This document shows, piece after piece, positions 1 to 8,798 of a DNA stretch of 64,000 nt. The stretch's first letter is position 1; every line of letters begins with the position of its first letter. The notes beneath the pieces are model-generated. The model had not been told where the DNA came from, searched no databases, and saw nothing but the letters and a program-made list of their open reading frames with translations. A program made the position numbers and the translations under genes. The DNA is from Tolypothrix campylonemoides VB511288 (GTDB lineage: Bacteria > Cyanobacteriota > Cyanobacteriia > Cyanobacteriales > Nostocaceae), in NCBI GenBank assembly GCA_000828075.3, contig JXCB02000023.1, forward strand, positions 1,009,468 through 1,073,467, given 5' to 3'.

Positions 1-56
1 TATCTTTCTGCTTCTTGTTGTAGTTGAGTTGGTAAATTCAAAGAGTAAGGTGCCAT
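1..56 (-). CDS. N-terminus of a small antitoxin-like protein (cut by window edge)
   Basis: A reading frame begins with ATG at 56 and runs off the left edge. The 18 visible residues start MAPYSLNLPTQLQQEAER. That opening resembles small cyanobacterial antitoxin-like proteins of the HicB/CopG type, where a short strand is followed by a helix. Too little is present to assign a family, so this is a tentative reading based on the N-terminal pattern only. Confidence 0.4.
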   Translation of the reverse strand, partial: MAPYSLNLPTQLQQEAER

Positions 57-433
57 TCGTTTTTCTATAGAACCAACCTATTTATTCATTTACATCCTAT
101 CTAAAGAGCATTGTCTATTACACCTCATATTGGTAGTGCCAGCGGTCAAACACGAGAGAAAATGACAAACATGGCGTTGTGCGATAAAGCCGCAGCGCTA
201 AGTCCCAAGGGGACACGCTATGCGTTTGGCGTGCCTCTTTCAGAGGAACTACGCTAACGCCTTTGGCGTGTGTAAAGCACTCAGTCGTGGCGCTACGCTA
301 TCGCTAATTTGATTGCTGGGTTGAAGGGGGAGCGATCGCCCAATTGTGTCAATCTGGAAGTTTATTAATACTATCTAGATATAAATTCAAAGAGCTGAAT
401 ACAATTTAACAATCTATTTTTTGGGAATTGCTG
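57..433. other. Intergenic region with cyanobacterial palindromic repeat debris
   Basis: No gene is supported here. The stretch about 180-310 is made of short motifs such as GACACGCTATGCG, GGCGTGCCTC, CTTTGGCGTG and GCGCTACGCTATCGC, the debris typical of dispersed cyanobacterial repeats. A HIP1 octamer (GCGATCGC) lies at about 332-339. The region would contain the promoter of the partial gene at the left edge. Confidence 0.6.
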
Positions 434-997
434 CTAGAAAACTACATCTTCGTAAAGCTCCGCGATCGTTCCTTCAAAGTTAATACTGTGTAGTCGAAAT
501 GATTTATTTTCTGCTGTGTAAGATTGCAAAACCCACAGCCCTTCATCATTACGGCGGAAACACTCGACTCGCTGACGTTTGGTGTTAATTAAAACATACT
601 CTTGGAGACTTTCTAAAGTTTGGTAATCGGCGAATTTGTCTCCCCGATCAAAGGCTTCAGTAGAGTCAGATAAAACTTCGACAATTAAACAGGGATATCT
701 TTTATACGCGGGAGTTTCCTGATCTCGTTGGTCACAAGTCACCATCACATCGGGATAGTAATATCGATTTAGAGATTCGATACGTGCTTTCATATCGGCG
801 ATGTAAACACGACAGCCTGAGCCACGCACATGATTACGCAGAAGTGTAGCAAGGTTGAGAGCAATGGTAACGTGGGGGTCAAGCGCTCCAGCTATTGCGT
901 AGATGTAGCCGTCGATGTATTCATGTTTGATGTCGCTGTGTTCCTCCATTTGGAGGTATTCGTCAGGGGTGAGATAGATTTCAGGTGAAGTAACCAT
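434..997 (-). CDS. Uma2 family (DUF820) putative endonuclease
   Basis: This 187-residue protein has the Uma2/DUF820 layout. It opens with the MTSPEIYLTPDEYLQMEE segment and has YYYPDVMVTCD followed by CLIVEVLSDSTEAFDRGDK, which supply the acidic residues of the PD-(D/E)XK-like core, then a lysine-containing EYVLINTKRQRVECF strand. Length is normal for the family. Uma2 proteins are greatly expanded in cyanobacteria and their substrate is not established; a nuclease role is inferred from the fold. It is one of three complete copies in the window. The start at 997 gives the usual N-terminus. Confidence 0.9.
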   Translation of the reverse strand: MVTSPEIYLTPDEYLQMEEHSDIKHEYIDGYIYAIAGALDPHVTIALNLATLLRNHVRGSGCRVYIADMKARIESLNRYYYPDVMVTCDQRDQETPAYKRYPCLIVEVLSDSTEAFDRGDKFADYQTLESLQEYVLINTKRQRVECFRRNDEGLWVLQSYTAENKSFRLHSINFEGTIAELYEDVVF

Positions 998-1129
998 ATT
1001 TAAGACCTCAAGGTTAAGCAGGGCAAACGCACCTTAAAGTGGCACATATGTTGTTGATATAAAGTTAGATTAATGGACATGACCGAACAATCAGATTGAT
1101 AATGATACACCAAGACTTGGTTGAAATCA

Positions 1130-1948
1130 TCATGAACTTGGAATCGGGGGAGAACCGCCAGTATCATTGTTTTCCGAACCCCACTCGTCATCGTCCCATA
1201 AGTCATGGGTAGCTATACGCTTTTTGTTTCGCTCCCACGGCGTGCCGATGTCCAATTGCTCGGCGGTATCGTTTGGTGTTGGTCCTGGTTTTGGTCGCCG
1301 TGGACTAAGAATCGGGGGAGAACCACCAGTGTCATCGTTTTCCGAGCCTCGCTCGTCATCTTTCCGTAAGTCATGGGTAACCATACCCTTTTTGTTTCGC
1401 TCCCACGGCGTGCCGATACCCAGACGCTCTAGCAAACCAACTGTCAACTGGGTTACCCGTTCTTCTGCTTTCTCAAACACAATCAACTTGTTGGAAGCAG
1501 TGCTGACAATTTCGTCCACTGAAAGCTCGTAGGTACTTAAGAATTGGTCGTGAATCTGCGGCAATCTCAAAGAAGCGATGATTATAGAGACTATCTTACC
1601 TGTTTGCCCATTGAACTTGAAGCTCTGCACCCTGCCTAATACTTCACCAATTTCTGTAATGATCTCCCAGTGAATAAGATTGCTGTAATTTTGAACGTCA
1701 ATATCTTCAATGACATCTTCATTATCAACCAGGATGATATCACCAATCTGGTTGATGTTCTTGAAGTACATATACCGAGGCACGCCGATAAAGGCGATTG
1801 GGTTGCCTCGCAAAGTCACAGCCATAACCTGTCGCTGATCAATATCTACCCAGAATTGACTCACTACCCCTAATTGCTTGCCATTGTCACGGGTGATTAT
1901 CTGAGTCTTTAAGATGTCGGAATGTCTAATAATTTCTTGAGAGGTCAT
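1130..1948 (-). CDS. PRC-barrel domain protein with duplicated C-terminal tail
   Basis: The N-terminal about 165 residues look like two PRC-barrel-like segments: residues about 10-80 contain SDILKTQIITRDNGKQLGVV and residues about 90-160 contain WEIITEIGEVLGRVQSFKF. PRC barrels are small beta-barrels found in RimM, in photosynthetic reaction-centre subunit H and in many cyanobacterial regulatory or scaffold proteins. The tail is unusual: a block of about 40 residues starting GTPWERNKK occurs twice (about 176-215 and 232-272), joined by a Pro/Arg-rich linker. The copies are 168 bp apart in the DNA and nearly identical, so the duplication is recent. The tails are acidic and probably disordered. 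Specific function unknown. Confidence 0.8.
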   Translation of the reverse strand: MTSQEIIRHSDILKTQIITRDNGKQLGVVSQFWVDIDQRQVMAVTLRGNPIAFIGVPRYMYFKNINQIGDIILVDNEDVIEDIDVQNYSNLIHWEIITEIGEVLGRVQSFKFNGQTGKIVSIIIASLRLPQIHDQFLSTYELSVDEIVSTASNKLIVFEKAEERVTQLTVGLLERLGIGTPWERNKKGMVTHDLRKDDERGSENDDTGGSPPILSPRRPKPGPTPNDTAEQLDIGTPWERNKKRIATHDLWDDDEWGSENNDTGGSPPIPSS

Positions 1949-2162
1949 TATACGGAGTTTTTATTGTTAATCAGGTTAATCACGTTGCAGTAGACATGGC
2001 TTCTGAAGGTGCAATTCTCGGATTCTTATTGATCAGCTTAACTTAAAATCATCCCCCCATCCCATGCTACTAAAGTGTTTCTCATCTCTTTGCCGCAAGC
2101 GGACGAGTTGAAGAAAGTAGGGGAATGAGGGGATTTATAAGTTGCAGCTATAAACTAAACCA

Positions 2163-3641
2163 CTACCATTTGTGTCGGATATGGTCGTAAATCTTTACGT
2201 ATTCCTCTCCTGGGTGGTTCCAAGAGTAGTCATACTCCATACCCTGAAGAGCAAGTTTGCAGAACTCTTCTGGATTGTTGTACCACAATTTCAAAGCACG
2301 TTCCATTGCCGACTCAAAGGCAGCATAATCTGACTGGTAGAACACATATCCATTGCGTTCTTCCGGAGGTTTATTCTGCTCGTAGTCTCGGTCAAACACG
2401 GTGTTGACTAGCCCACCAACTCCCCGAACTACAGGTACAGTACCGTACTTCAGTCCAATCATCTGGGTTAACCCACAAGGTTCGTAATTGCTGGGGACAA
2501 TAATCATATCTGCCCCTGCATAAATCAGGTGGGATAATTCTTCGTTAAAGCCCAATTCTAAGTGAACATCGGGATTAGAGTTCAAAAAGTTTTTCTCATG
2601 GCGGAAATGGGCATTAATTCCTGACTCTGTTGCTGAACCCAACAGCACAAATTGCGCTCCATTCTGTAAAGCGTAATAAATCGCGTGATGGACAAGATGA
2701 ACGCCTTTTTGCTCATCTAAACGACCAATAAAAGCAATGACTGGTTTGTCAACATCCTGTAATAGCAGGCGATCGCGTAAGGCTTTTTTGTTCTTTGCCT
2801 TTTCTTCAAAATTGTCCTTAGAGTAGTGATGGGGGATATAGCGGTCTATTTCAGGATTCCAAAAATCATAATCAATGCCGTTGAGTACACCAGTGAATTT
2901 ATCCTGGTGTAGGTGCAAAGTATGACCCAATCCATAGCCAATATCACTGTAAGAAGCTTCCCAAGCATGATGCGGTGAAACCGTTGTCACAGCATTGGAG
3001 TAAACAATGCCGCCTTTCATAAAGTTCAAGGCAAAGGGATTGAAGTTGTCTTGCAACTTATCATACTGGAAGTAGTAAGACTCCCGATTTAAATTCGTTG
3101 CCCACAGAGTATCGACACCGCCAAAGCCTTGATGCTTAAAGTTGTGGATGGTGTAACAAACCCTTTGGTACTCCATGCCATGATATTTGTAGATTTCATA
3201 AAGCATGACTGGAACCAACCCTGTCTGCCAGTCATGGCAATGGATAACATCAGGTCGTTTGTTACTCTGAAGCAAAAATTCCAAAGCGGCTTTGCTAAAG
3301 AACGCAAAGCGCATATTGTCATCGTTGCAACCATAATAGCAGCCCCGATTGAAGAAATTATCTCCAGAGTGGGGTTCAATAAAGAAACACAGCCGTCCGT
3401 GTACCCAGCCACAATAGACTGAACAGTGAATTGCAGCGCCATACCAGGGTACCCACAAATTCATGAAGGCGTCATGAAGTCCCCAGATGTGGTCGTAGCG
3501 CATACAATCATACATCGGCAGAATGATTTCGACGGTATGCCCCCGGATTTCTAATTCTCTACTGAGTCCGTAAACGACATCGCCTAAACCTCCAGCTTTG
3601 ATAACAGGAGCGCACTCCGAGGCAATTTGTACGATGTACAT
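2163..3641 (-). CDS. glgA: Glycogen synthase (ADP-glucose type)
   Basis: This 492-residue protein is a GT5 glycogen/starch synthase, which transfers glucose from ADP-glucose to the non-reducing end of an alpha-1,4-glucan. It has the N-terminal KAGGLGDV substrate-binding loop (15-22), HCHDWQTGL (134-142), the FIGRLDEQKG segment (304-313), the EPCGLTQ acidic motif (387-393) and GTVPVVRGVGGL (400-411). Length is typical. Cyanobacteria usually carry two GlgA paralogues; this one looks like the GlgA2 type because of its compact N-terminus and aromatic-rich segment at 60-105, but that subtype is an inference. It stands alone, divergent from the small gene at 3895. Confidence 0.95.
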   Translation of the reverse strand: MYIVQIASECAPVIKAGGLGDVVYGLSRELEIRGHTVEIILPMYDCMRYDHIWGLHDAFMNLWVPWYGAAIHCSVYCGWVHGRLCFFIEPHSGDNFFNRGCYYGCNDDNMRFAFFSKAALEFLLQSNKRPDVIHCHDWQTGLVPVMLYEIYKYHGMEYQRVCYTIHNFKHQGFGGVDTLWATNLNRESYYFQYDKLQDNFNPFALNFMKGGIVYSNAVTTVSPHHAWEASYSDIGYGLGHTLHLHQDKFTGVLNGIDYDFWNPEIDRYIPHHYSKDNFEEKAKNKKALRDRLLLQDVDKPVIAFIGRLDEQKGVHLVHHAIYYALQNGAQFVLLGSATESGINAHFRHEKNFLNSNPDVHLELGFNEELSHLIYAGADMIIVPSNYEPCGLTQMIGLKYGTVPVVRGVGGLVNTVFDRDYEQNKPPEERNGYVFYQSDYAAFESAMERALKLWYNNPEEFCKLALQGMEYDYSWNHPGEEYVKIYDHIRHKW

Positions 3642-3894
3642 CTTTATCCTCGCTTAATAAAAATTTACTTTTATTATCTTTTCTATCATTACAGAAAAGA
3701 TGTATCCATTGGCAAGTCTCGTACCGTCTATTAGGTACAAATCTTAGGTCATAACGTGATTTGTATCATCTATTGCCAAAAATATTTTGACAAGAAGCTT
3801 TTCAAAAGGAGAAAATCATGTAACAATATGTCTTAAGCTAGATTGACATTTTTTGTAAACATAGTAGTTTCATCACAAAAAAAGTATTATTTAT

Positions 3895-4182
3895 ATGGAG
3901 AGTAAACTCAGAGAACTGATCGGTCTGCCTAACGTATGGCTTTTTGTCAAAAGCAGTAACGGCTGGTTAAAGAACGTAGAAATTTTAGATGTTAATTATG
4001 ATACTGTAACATTTCGTTACGAACATGAATCCGACGTAGAAAACAGGGTTTGGGAGAAGACCACTCGGATTGATAATATTGCAGAGATTGAAGTTCGTCT
4101 GTTAACACTACCTAGGGGCGATAAGCAAGTACAAGAAATTAAAAATAGACTTTCCAAGCTGCTAGAGCAGGAAGAGAAATAG
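3895..4182 (+). CDS. Small conserved cyanobacterial protein, possibly DUF6679-like
   Basis: A 95-residue soluble protein with a short beta-rich body (VWLFVKSSNGWLKNVEILDV, then a strand with TFRYEHES), a PRGD turn near residue 75 and a charged helical end. The pattern of a VWLF strand, a tryptophan-containing turn, an RYE strand and PRGD resembles the small DUF6679 proteins of cyanobacteria, but I assign that only tentatively. No catalytic motif is visible. It is transcribed divergently from glgA across a 253-bp AT-rich spacer that should hold both promoters. No strong ribosome binding site precedes the ATG. Confidence 0.75.
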   Translation: MESKLRELIGLPNVWLFVKSSNGWLKNVEILDVNYDTVTFRYEHESDVENRVWEKTTRIDNIAEIEVRLLTLPRGDKQVQEIKNRLSKLLEQEEK

Positions 4183-4470
4183 CAATTATAAGGTGTTCGT
4201 CTAACTGCATTTGTCTACTGGTACACTGTTTGCTACTCCTGAACCAGGATACGTATGCAGTGTGTGCAGTCGATAGGTTCGCCAATCAAAGTCTAGGAAT
4301 GATTGCAGTGAGTTGAGATTACGCAGCTACCATATTATCTAGCTGCGATTCACACTGTTGGAAAATGTAGTGAACGGCACCAAGAAGTGATATTTTGGGT
4401 AAAACTATTGAGTGCTTTAGACAACAAAGGAGACACGACGCGAGCGATTTTAATCGCAGTCAAGGTAAGT

Positions 4471-4905
4471 TTAAGGTAGCTCTATTAACTTTATTATTTC
4501 TGTGATTAATTCTGTCGGTTCTACAGGCTTCATCAGGTAAGCTTCAAACCCAGACATGAAAGCAAGGTTGCGTCCTTGTTGTATGTCCATAGCCGTTACA
4601 GCGATCGCGGGAATCGCTCCCAAGGGAGGAGCAAGGGTTCTGACTCTGCGAATTAAGGAATAGCCATCAACTTCTGGCATAGCAATATCACTAATCAAGA
4701 GATTTGGTTCAAATTGTCCCATAACCTGTAGCGCTTCTACTGCCGATGCTGCTGTCATCACTTGGGCACCAGCGCTTTCAAGAATAAAAGCGATTAAATT
4801 ACAGTTATCCGCATCATCATCGACCACAAGTACCCGTAACCCTTCTAAAGGCTCAAAATCATCTATATCGTCGTCGGGATGAAAATTTTCAGAATCGTTT
4901 GACAC
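4471..4905 (-). CDS. Single-domain response regulator (receiver only)
   Basis: A 144-residue protein with a 25-residue acidic leader followed by one CheY-like receiver domain. VLVVDDDAD supplies the acidic metal-binding pocket, the phospho-acceptor aspartate is in LLISDIAMPEVDGY, the switch threonine is in AIAVTAMD and the conserved lysine is in YLMKPVEP. There is no output domain, so it would act through protein contacts or as a phosphate shuttle with an unlinked histidine kinase. No kinase gene is adjacent, so its partner is unknown. Confidence 0.92.
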   Translation of the reverse strand: MSNDSENFHPDDDIDDFEPLEGLRVLVVDDDADNCNLIAFILESAGAQVMTAASAVEALQVMGQFEPNLLISDIAMPEVDGYSLIRRVRTLAPPLGAIPAIAVTAMDIQQGRNLAFMSGFEAYLMKPVEPTELITEIIKLIELP

Positions 4906-5467
4906 GATAATATCGTCTCCTCATTGCTTACTCAATTAGGGGGAAGTCCTGCTGGGAGCTAGGTACGAACTAGCTACTCAGTGGGCGTTTAAATTAATTA
5001 GTGATGAAATCAAGCTTTAAAAACACTAGTCTTATTTTCTGTGAAGTATCTGCCATTTCCACAAAACTCCTAAGTCATTTGAGAATTTTAGCGGTTGGTT
5101 AATATTGAAGCGGCTGGAAAAGCTTAAATTCAACTGTCCCAAACATTCAGTTGCTCACAGATAACTCTAATCTTTATAAAGCTGTGCGGTTGGATGGAGC
5201 GAGCGAAGCGTTTTTCCGGTGCGCCCTACACCAGTCAGCCTTTTACTTGTTATTACACTATCACAGGACTCGAAGGAGGGCTGTCAGTAGCAAACAACAA
5301 CAAATGTACGGATAGCCTGTCTTTGCTAAAACGCAACGAAATGATTATTTTTTTAGCAGTTTAAAAACTTGATAGTACCATCATCTAAAAAACTAGAGTG
5401 CCATGCCAAAGTGCGATCGCTTTACACTGGCATTTTCCTTGTATGCTAACTACCAAAATTTAACCTA
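4906..5467. other. 562-bp intergenic region
   Basis: No convincing gene or RNA was seen. The right part of this gap (4906-4980) would hold the upstream region of the response regulator gene. A short repeat-type motif (GGAGCGAGCGAAGCG) lies near 5196-5210 and a HIP1-like site near 5413. The last 18 bases belong to the 20-bp direct repeat that also occurs in the glsA 3' end. Confidence 0.5.
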
Positions 5468-5469
5468 TT
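5450..5469. repeat. Left copy of 20-bp direct repeat flanking the two-ATPase module
   Basis: The 20 bases ctaccaaaatttaacctatt here are identical to 10093-10112, which encode the C-terminal residues NRLNFGS of glutaminase on the minus strand. Read in the same frame, this copy also encodes NRLNFGS and is followed at once by TAG. It therefore looks like the original 3' end of glsA, separated from the gene by the 4.6-kb two-ATPase insert. Chance identity of 20 bases in a 64-kb window is very unlikely. Confidence 0.75.
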
Positions 5470-8400
5470 AGTTATTATCTTCCTTCACTATACCCAACAC
5501 CTCTTGTAACAGCTTGCGTTCTTCAATTGGTAGTTCGAGCAAAACACGCCTATCGCCTTTTGTCTCACGATAGCGGACAGCACCATTGAGAAGCCGCAGA
5601 GAAATTTGGAACTCAGGGCGACTCGCTACAACTTCCTGCCAAACTTCCTGCCATTTCTGCGCTGCTTTGTCGCTTACCATTTCTGACATCAACGCACCGA
5701 TGCTTTTTTCTCGCACAAGTCCCTGCGCTAATGCTAAGGGAACTTGGTGTTTGTCGTAAAGTTCTACTAGGGTTGTGATGCGCGTTCTCCACACCGTTGC
5801 ATCGTTTTCGCTCTTAAAAAGATTACGTAAAATTAATTCAGTGTCCTCCGCAGACGCCTTCTCTGTAGACTCGATACGCTCAAGTGCATTGTCTAACGCT
5901 GCGATGCCTTCCTCCCAACGATTCAGTCCTAAAATTGCGATCGCCCGGTTGAAGAAAACTGACGAAGATTGGTCGCCAAGTGCGATCGCGCGATCGCAGG
6001 ACGCCAAAGCCTCCTCGTGACGTCCGAGTATATCTAACACCCAGCCTTTACCAAACCAAGCATCTGCATAATTGGGGTCAAGCTCAATGGCTTGATTGTT
6101 GGATGTCAAAGCTTCCTCATAGCGTTGTAGGTTGTCCAGTACCCAGCCTCGCTCACGCCAAGCCCAGGCATAATTAGGGTCAAGCTCAATCGCCTTGTCA
6201 TAGGATGCTAGAGCATCTTCGTAGCGTTGGAGATTGTCCAGTACTGCTGCTCTTGCAAGACAAGCCCACTTATAATTGGGATCAAGCTCAATTGCTTTGT
6301 CGAAGGATGCTAATGCTTCCTCGTGGCGTTTGAGGTAGTGCAGTGCTGCGCCTCGACCGACCCAAGCCCAGGCATAATTGGGGTCAAGCTCAATTGCTTT
6401 GTCATATGATGCCAAAGCATCTTCGTAGCGTTGGAGGTTGTCTAGCACGTCGCCTCGGTTAGCCCAAGCCCAAGCATAATTGGGGTTAAGCTCAATTGCT
6501 TTGTCGTAGGATACCAAAGCTTCTTCGTAGCGTTGCAATTTTTTCAGCGACCAGCCTCGCTTAGCCCAAGCCCATTGATAATTGGAGTCAAGCTCAATCG
6601 CTTTGTCATAGGATACCAAAGCATCTTCGTAGCGTTGGAGGTTGTCTAGCACATGACCTCGGTTAGCCCAAACCCACTTGTAATTGGGGTCAAGCTGAAT
6701 CACTTTGTCGTAAGATACCAAAGCATCTTCGTAGCGTTGAAGTTTGTCTAATAGATCACCACGCTCACTCCAAGACCATTTATAATCGGGGTCAAGCTCA
6801 ACCGCTTTGTCTAAAGATGCTAAAGCTTCCTCGTAGCGTTGCAGTTTTTTAAGCAACCAACCTCGATTCGCCCAAGCCCATTGATAATTGGAGTCAAGCT
6901 CAATCGCTTTGTCATAGGATACCAAAGCATCTTCGTAGCGTTGAAGTTTGTCTAATAGATCACCACGCTCACTCCAAGCCCATTTGTAATCGGGGTCAAG
7001 CTCAACCGCTTTGTCTAAAGATGCTAAAGCTTCCTCGTAGCGTTGCAGTTTTTTAAGCGACCAACCTCGATCAGCCCAAGCCCTAGCAAAATTGGGGTCA
7101 AGCGAAATCGCTTTGTCCAAGGATACCAAAGCATCTTCGTAGCATTGGAGGTTGTTTAGTGATTCACCTCGGCGTTCCCAAGCTTTGGCAAAATTGAAAT
7201 CAAGCGAAATCGCTTTGTCAAAGGATGCTAAAGCTTCCTCATAGCGTTTAAGACCGTTTAAGCAGCGTCCCTGTTCTAACCAGTCCTCTGCCAGACCGCG
7301 AATTGTTACCAATTTCTCTGCATATCGCAAAGCATTAGCATAGTCTTTCTTCTCAAAACAATTTTCATATTCCTGCAAGTACGCCGCCACGCGAGGATCT
7401 TCATCATCATCTTCCATTGCTTGGAGTGCATAAATCACATATTCTCGCTCCAGTACAGCATCAGGTGGAAGCGGTTCTAGACGTTGCTGATACCTGGAAT
7501 AATTTTGTTCGTAAGGAAAGTCCTCATTTCGCGCTTCTTTTAACTGTTGTCCTAAATCATCAAACCACCCATTATTCCTGATTTCATCAATACCCTGTCC
7601 CAAACGTTGTTGCAACTCTGTGCGCGTATACCAAATTCGCAAAAAGTCTACAAATAATTTTATTGGTTCATCCCGTTGCTTCTTCACCTCCAAACAAAAC
7701 CGCATCAGCGGTTCCCGCAATTCGTAAAATGACTCACGCCCAATAGATTCAGAATTAACGTAGCCCTTTTCCCGCAAATCCTTTAGTTGGCTTGATGCTG
7801 TCTGATGGCTCATAAAACAGCGTTGGGCAATCTCCTTAACAGTAACAGCACGGCGGCGGTCAGCGAGAAATTCAATAATTTTTCTTTGTTGCTGCGAAAG
7901 CCAGGACATCCGCGCTTGATAGTAAGGTGTCAAATCATCTAGCATCCGCATGAACGGTTCCACCAGTTCATCTAGCAACTTGCGGGTGAGGAACTGGGAG
8001 AAAATGACATAGACGCGGGGGTTTCCACCAGAGAGGTGATGAATGGCACGGATGCGATCGCGTCCTGTTGGCGTTTTGATAAAATCTTCTAGTTCTTTAT
8101 CCCCTTCTAATTCAGCAATATGCCTTAACAAATCTACAGCTTCATCTAGTTTTAAATCTTCTAAGTGGTGAGCATAAAAGAAGTTATAGAAGGGGTCATC
8201 TTTGCGGATTATACCATCAAACAAACTTTGTGCTGTTGCCAGAATTGTTAAAAATGAATAATTCTGTATATAAGCCCGCAGTTGCTTTTGCCCAATATCA
8301 CCTAACCCGTCAAACAAATCATCTAGGTTTTCCATCAACAGCAGCAGCGTGCGTTTCCCAACAAATTCCCTGAGCAATGCTGCTGCTTGATGTTCAGCTT

Positions 8401-8794
8401 CTTGTTGCGATAACTGATAAAGTGCTTCAACTTGCTGATTTAATTTAGCATTATATTCTGCTGGATATTCTTTTTGTAGCGCTCGAAATATCCGCAATAG
8501 CAAATCTAAAAAGGATGTAACGCCCCACTCTTCCTCTCTCAGCCATGCGATGACTAACTTATCATCTAAGTCTTTCATTTTGGAGACGCGATGATAAACC
8601 AGTGTTACCATGTGCGTCTTACCTATACCCCGCATCCCTACCAATAGGCGAAAATGTTTATTTGCTGTCAGTACACTTTCACGAATCAATTCAACTAAAT
8701 AGTCTGCCAACTGATGACGCTGCACAAAAATTGCTTCTAAGGTTTCTGGCGTCATCAGACTGGGGGTAAAGCGAGAGAGAAAGGTGCTTTTCAT
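5468..8794 (-). CDS. P-loop ATPase with winged helix and TPR array
   Basis: A 1108-residue multidomain protein. Residues about 15-270 form an archaeal-type AAA/STAND-like ATPase with Walker A GMRGIGKT (53-60), Walker B RTLLLLMENLDD (148-159) and a GGNPR sensor-2-like motif (256-260). Residues about 297-360 form a winged helix (VTVKEIAQRCFMSHQTASSQL). From about 500 to 960 there are some 14 TPR units of 34 residues, twelve of them very alike, built around YEEALASYDKAIELDPNY. Together this suggests an ATP-dependent switch whose TPR face binds a partner. It starts 4 bp after the 392-residue ATPase gene ends, so the two form an operon. No effector domain is visible. A role in defence, signalling or transcription is inference only. 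Confidence 0.88.
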   Translation of the reverse strand: MKSTFLSRFTPSLMTPETLEAIFVQRHQLADYLVELIRESVLTANKHFRLLVGMRGIGKTHMVTLVYHRVSKMKDLDDKLVIAWLREEEWGVTSFLDLLLRIFRALQKEYPAEYNAKLNQQVEALYQLSQQEAEHQAAALLREFVGKRTLLLLMENLDDLFDGLGDIGQKQLRAYIQNYSFLTILATAQSLFDGIIRKDDPFYNFFYAHHLEDLKLDEAVDLLRHIAELEGDKELEDFIKTPTGRDRIRAIHHLSGGNPRVYVIFSQFLTRKLLDELVEPFMRMLDDLTPYYQARMSWLSQQQRKIIEFLADRRRAVTVKEIAQRCFMSHQTASSQLKDLREKGYVNSESIGRESFYELREPLMRFCLEVKKQRDEPIKLFVDFLRIWYTRTELQQRLGQGIDEIRNNGWFDDLGQQLKEARNEDFPYEQNYSRYQQRLEPLPPDAVLEREYVIYALQAMEDDDEDPRVAAYLQEYENCFEKKDYANALRYAEKLVTIRGLAEDWLEQGRCLNGLKRYEEALASFDKAISLDFNFAKAWERRGESLNNLQCYEDALVSLDKAISLDPNFARAWADRGWSLKKLQRYEEALASLDKAVELDPDYKWAWSERGDLLDKLQRYEDALVSYDKAIELDSNYQWAWANRGWLLKKLQRYEEALASLDKAVELDPDYKWSWSERGDLLDKLQRYEDALVSYDKVIQLDPNYKWVWANRGHVLDNLQRYEDALVSYDKAIELDSNYQWAWAKRGWSLKKLQRYEEALVSYDKAIELNPNYAWAWANRGDVLDNLQRYEDALASYDKAIELDPNYAWAWVGRGAALHYLKRHEEALASFDKAIELDPNYKWACLARAAVLDNLQRYEDALASYDKAIELDPNYAWAWRERGWVLDNLQRYEEALTSNNQAIELDPNYADAWFGKGWVLDILGRHEEALASCDRAIALGDQSSSVFFNRAIAILGLNRWEEGIAALDNALERIESTEKASAEDTELILRNLFKSENDATVWRTRITTLVELYDKHQVPLALAQGLVREKSIGALMSEMVSDKAAQKWQEVWQEVVASRPEFQISLRLLNGAVRYRETKGDRRVLLELPIEERKLLQEVLGIVKEDNN

Positions 8795-8798
8795 TTTT

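Noticed and set aside
1167-1532. Plus-strand reading frame antisense to the PRC-barrel gene
   Set aside because: It mirrors the duplicated tail of the real gene and shows no motif of its own.
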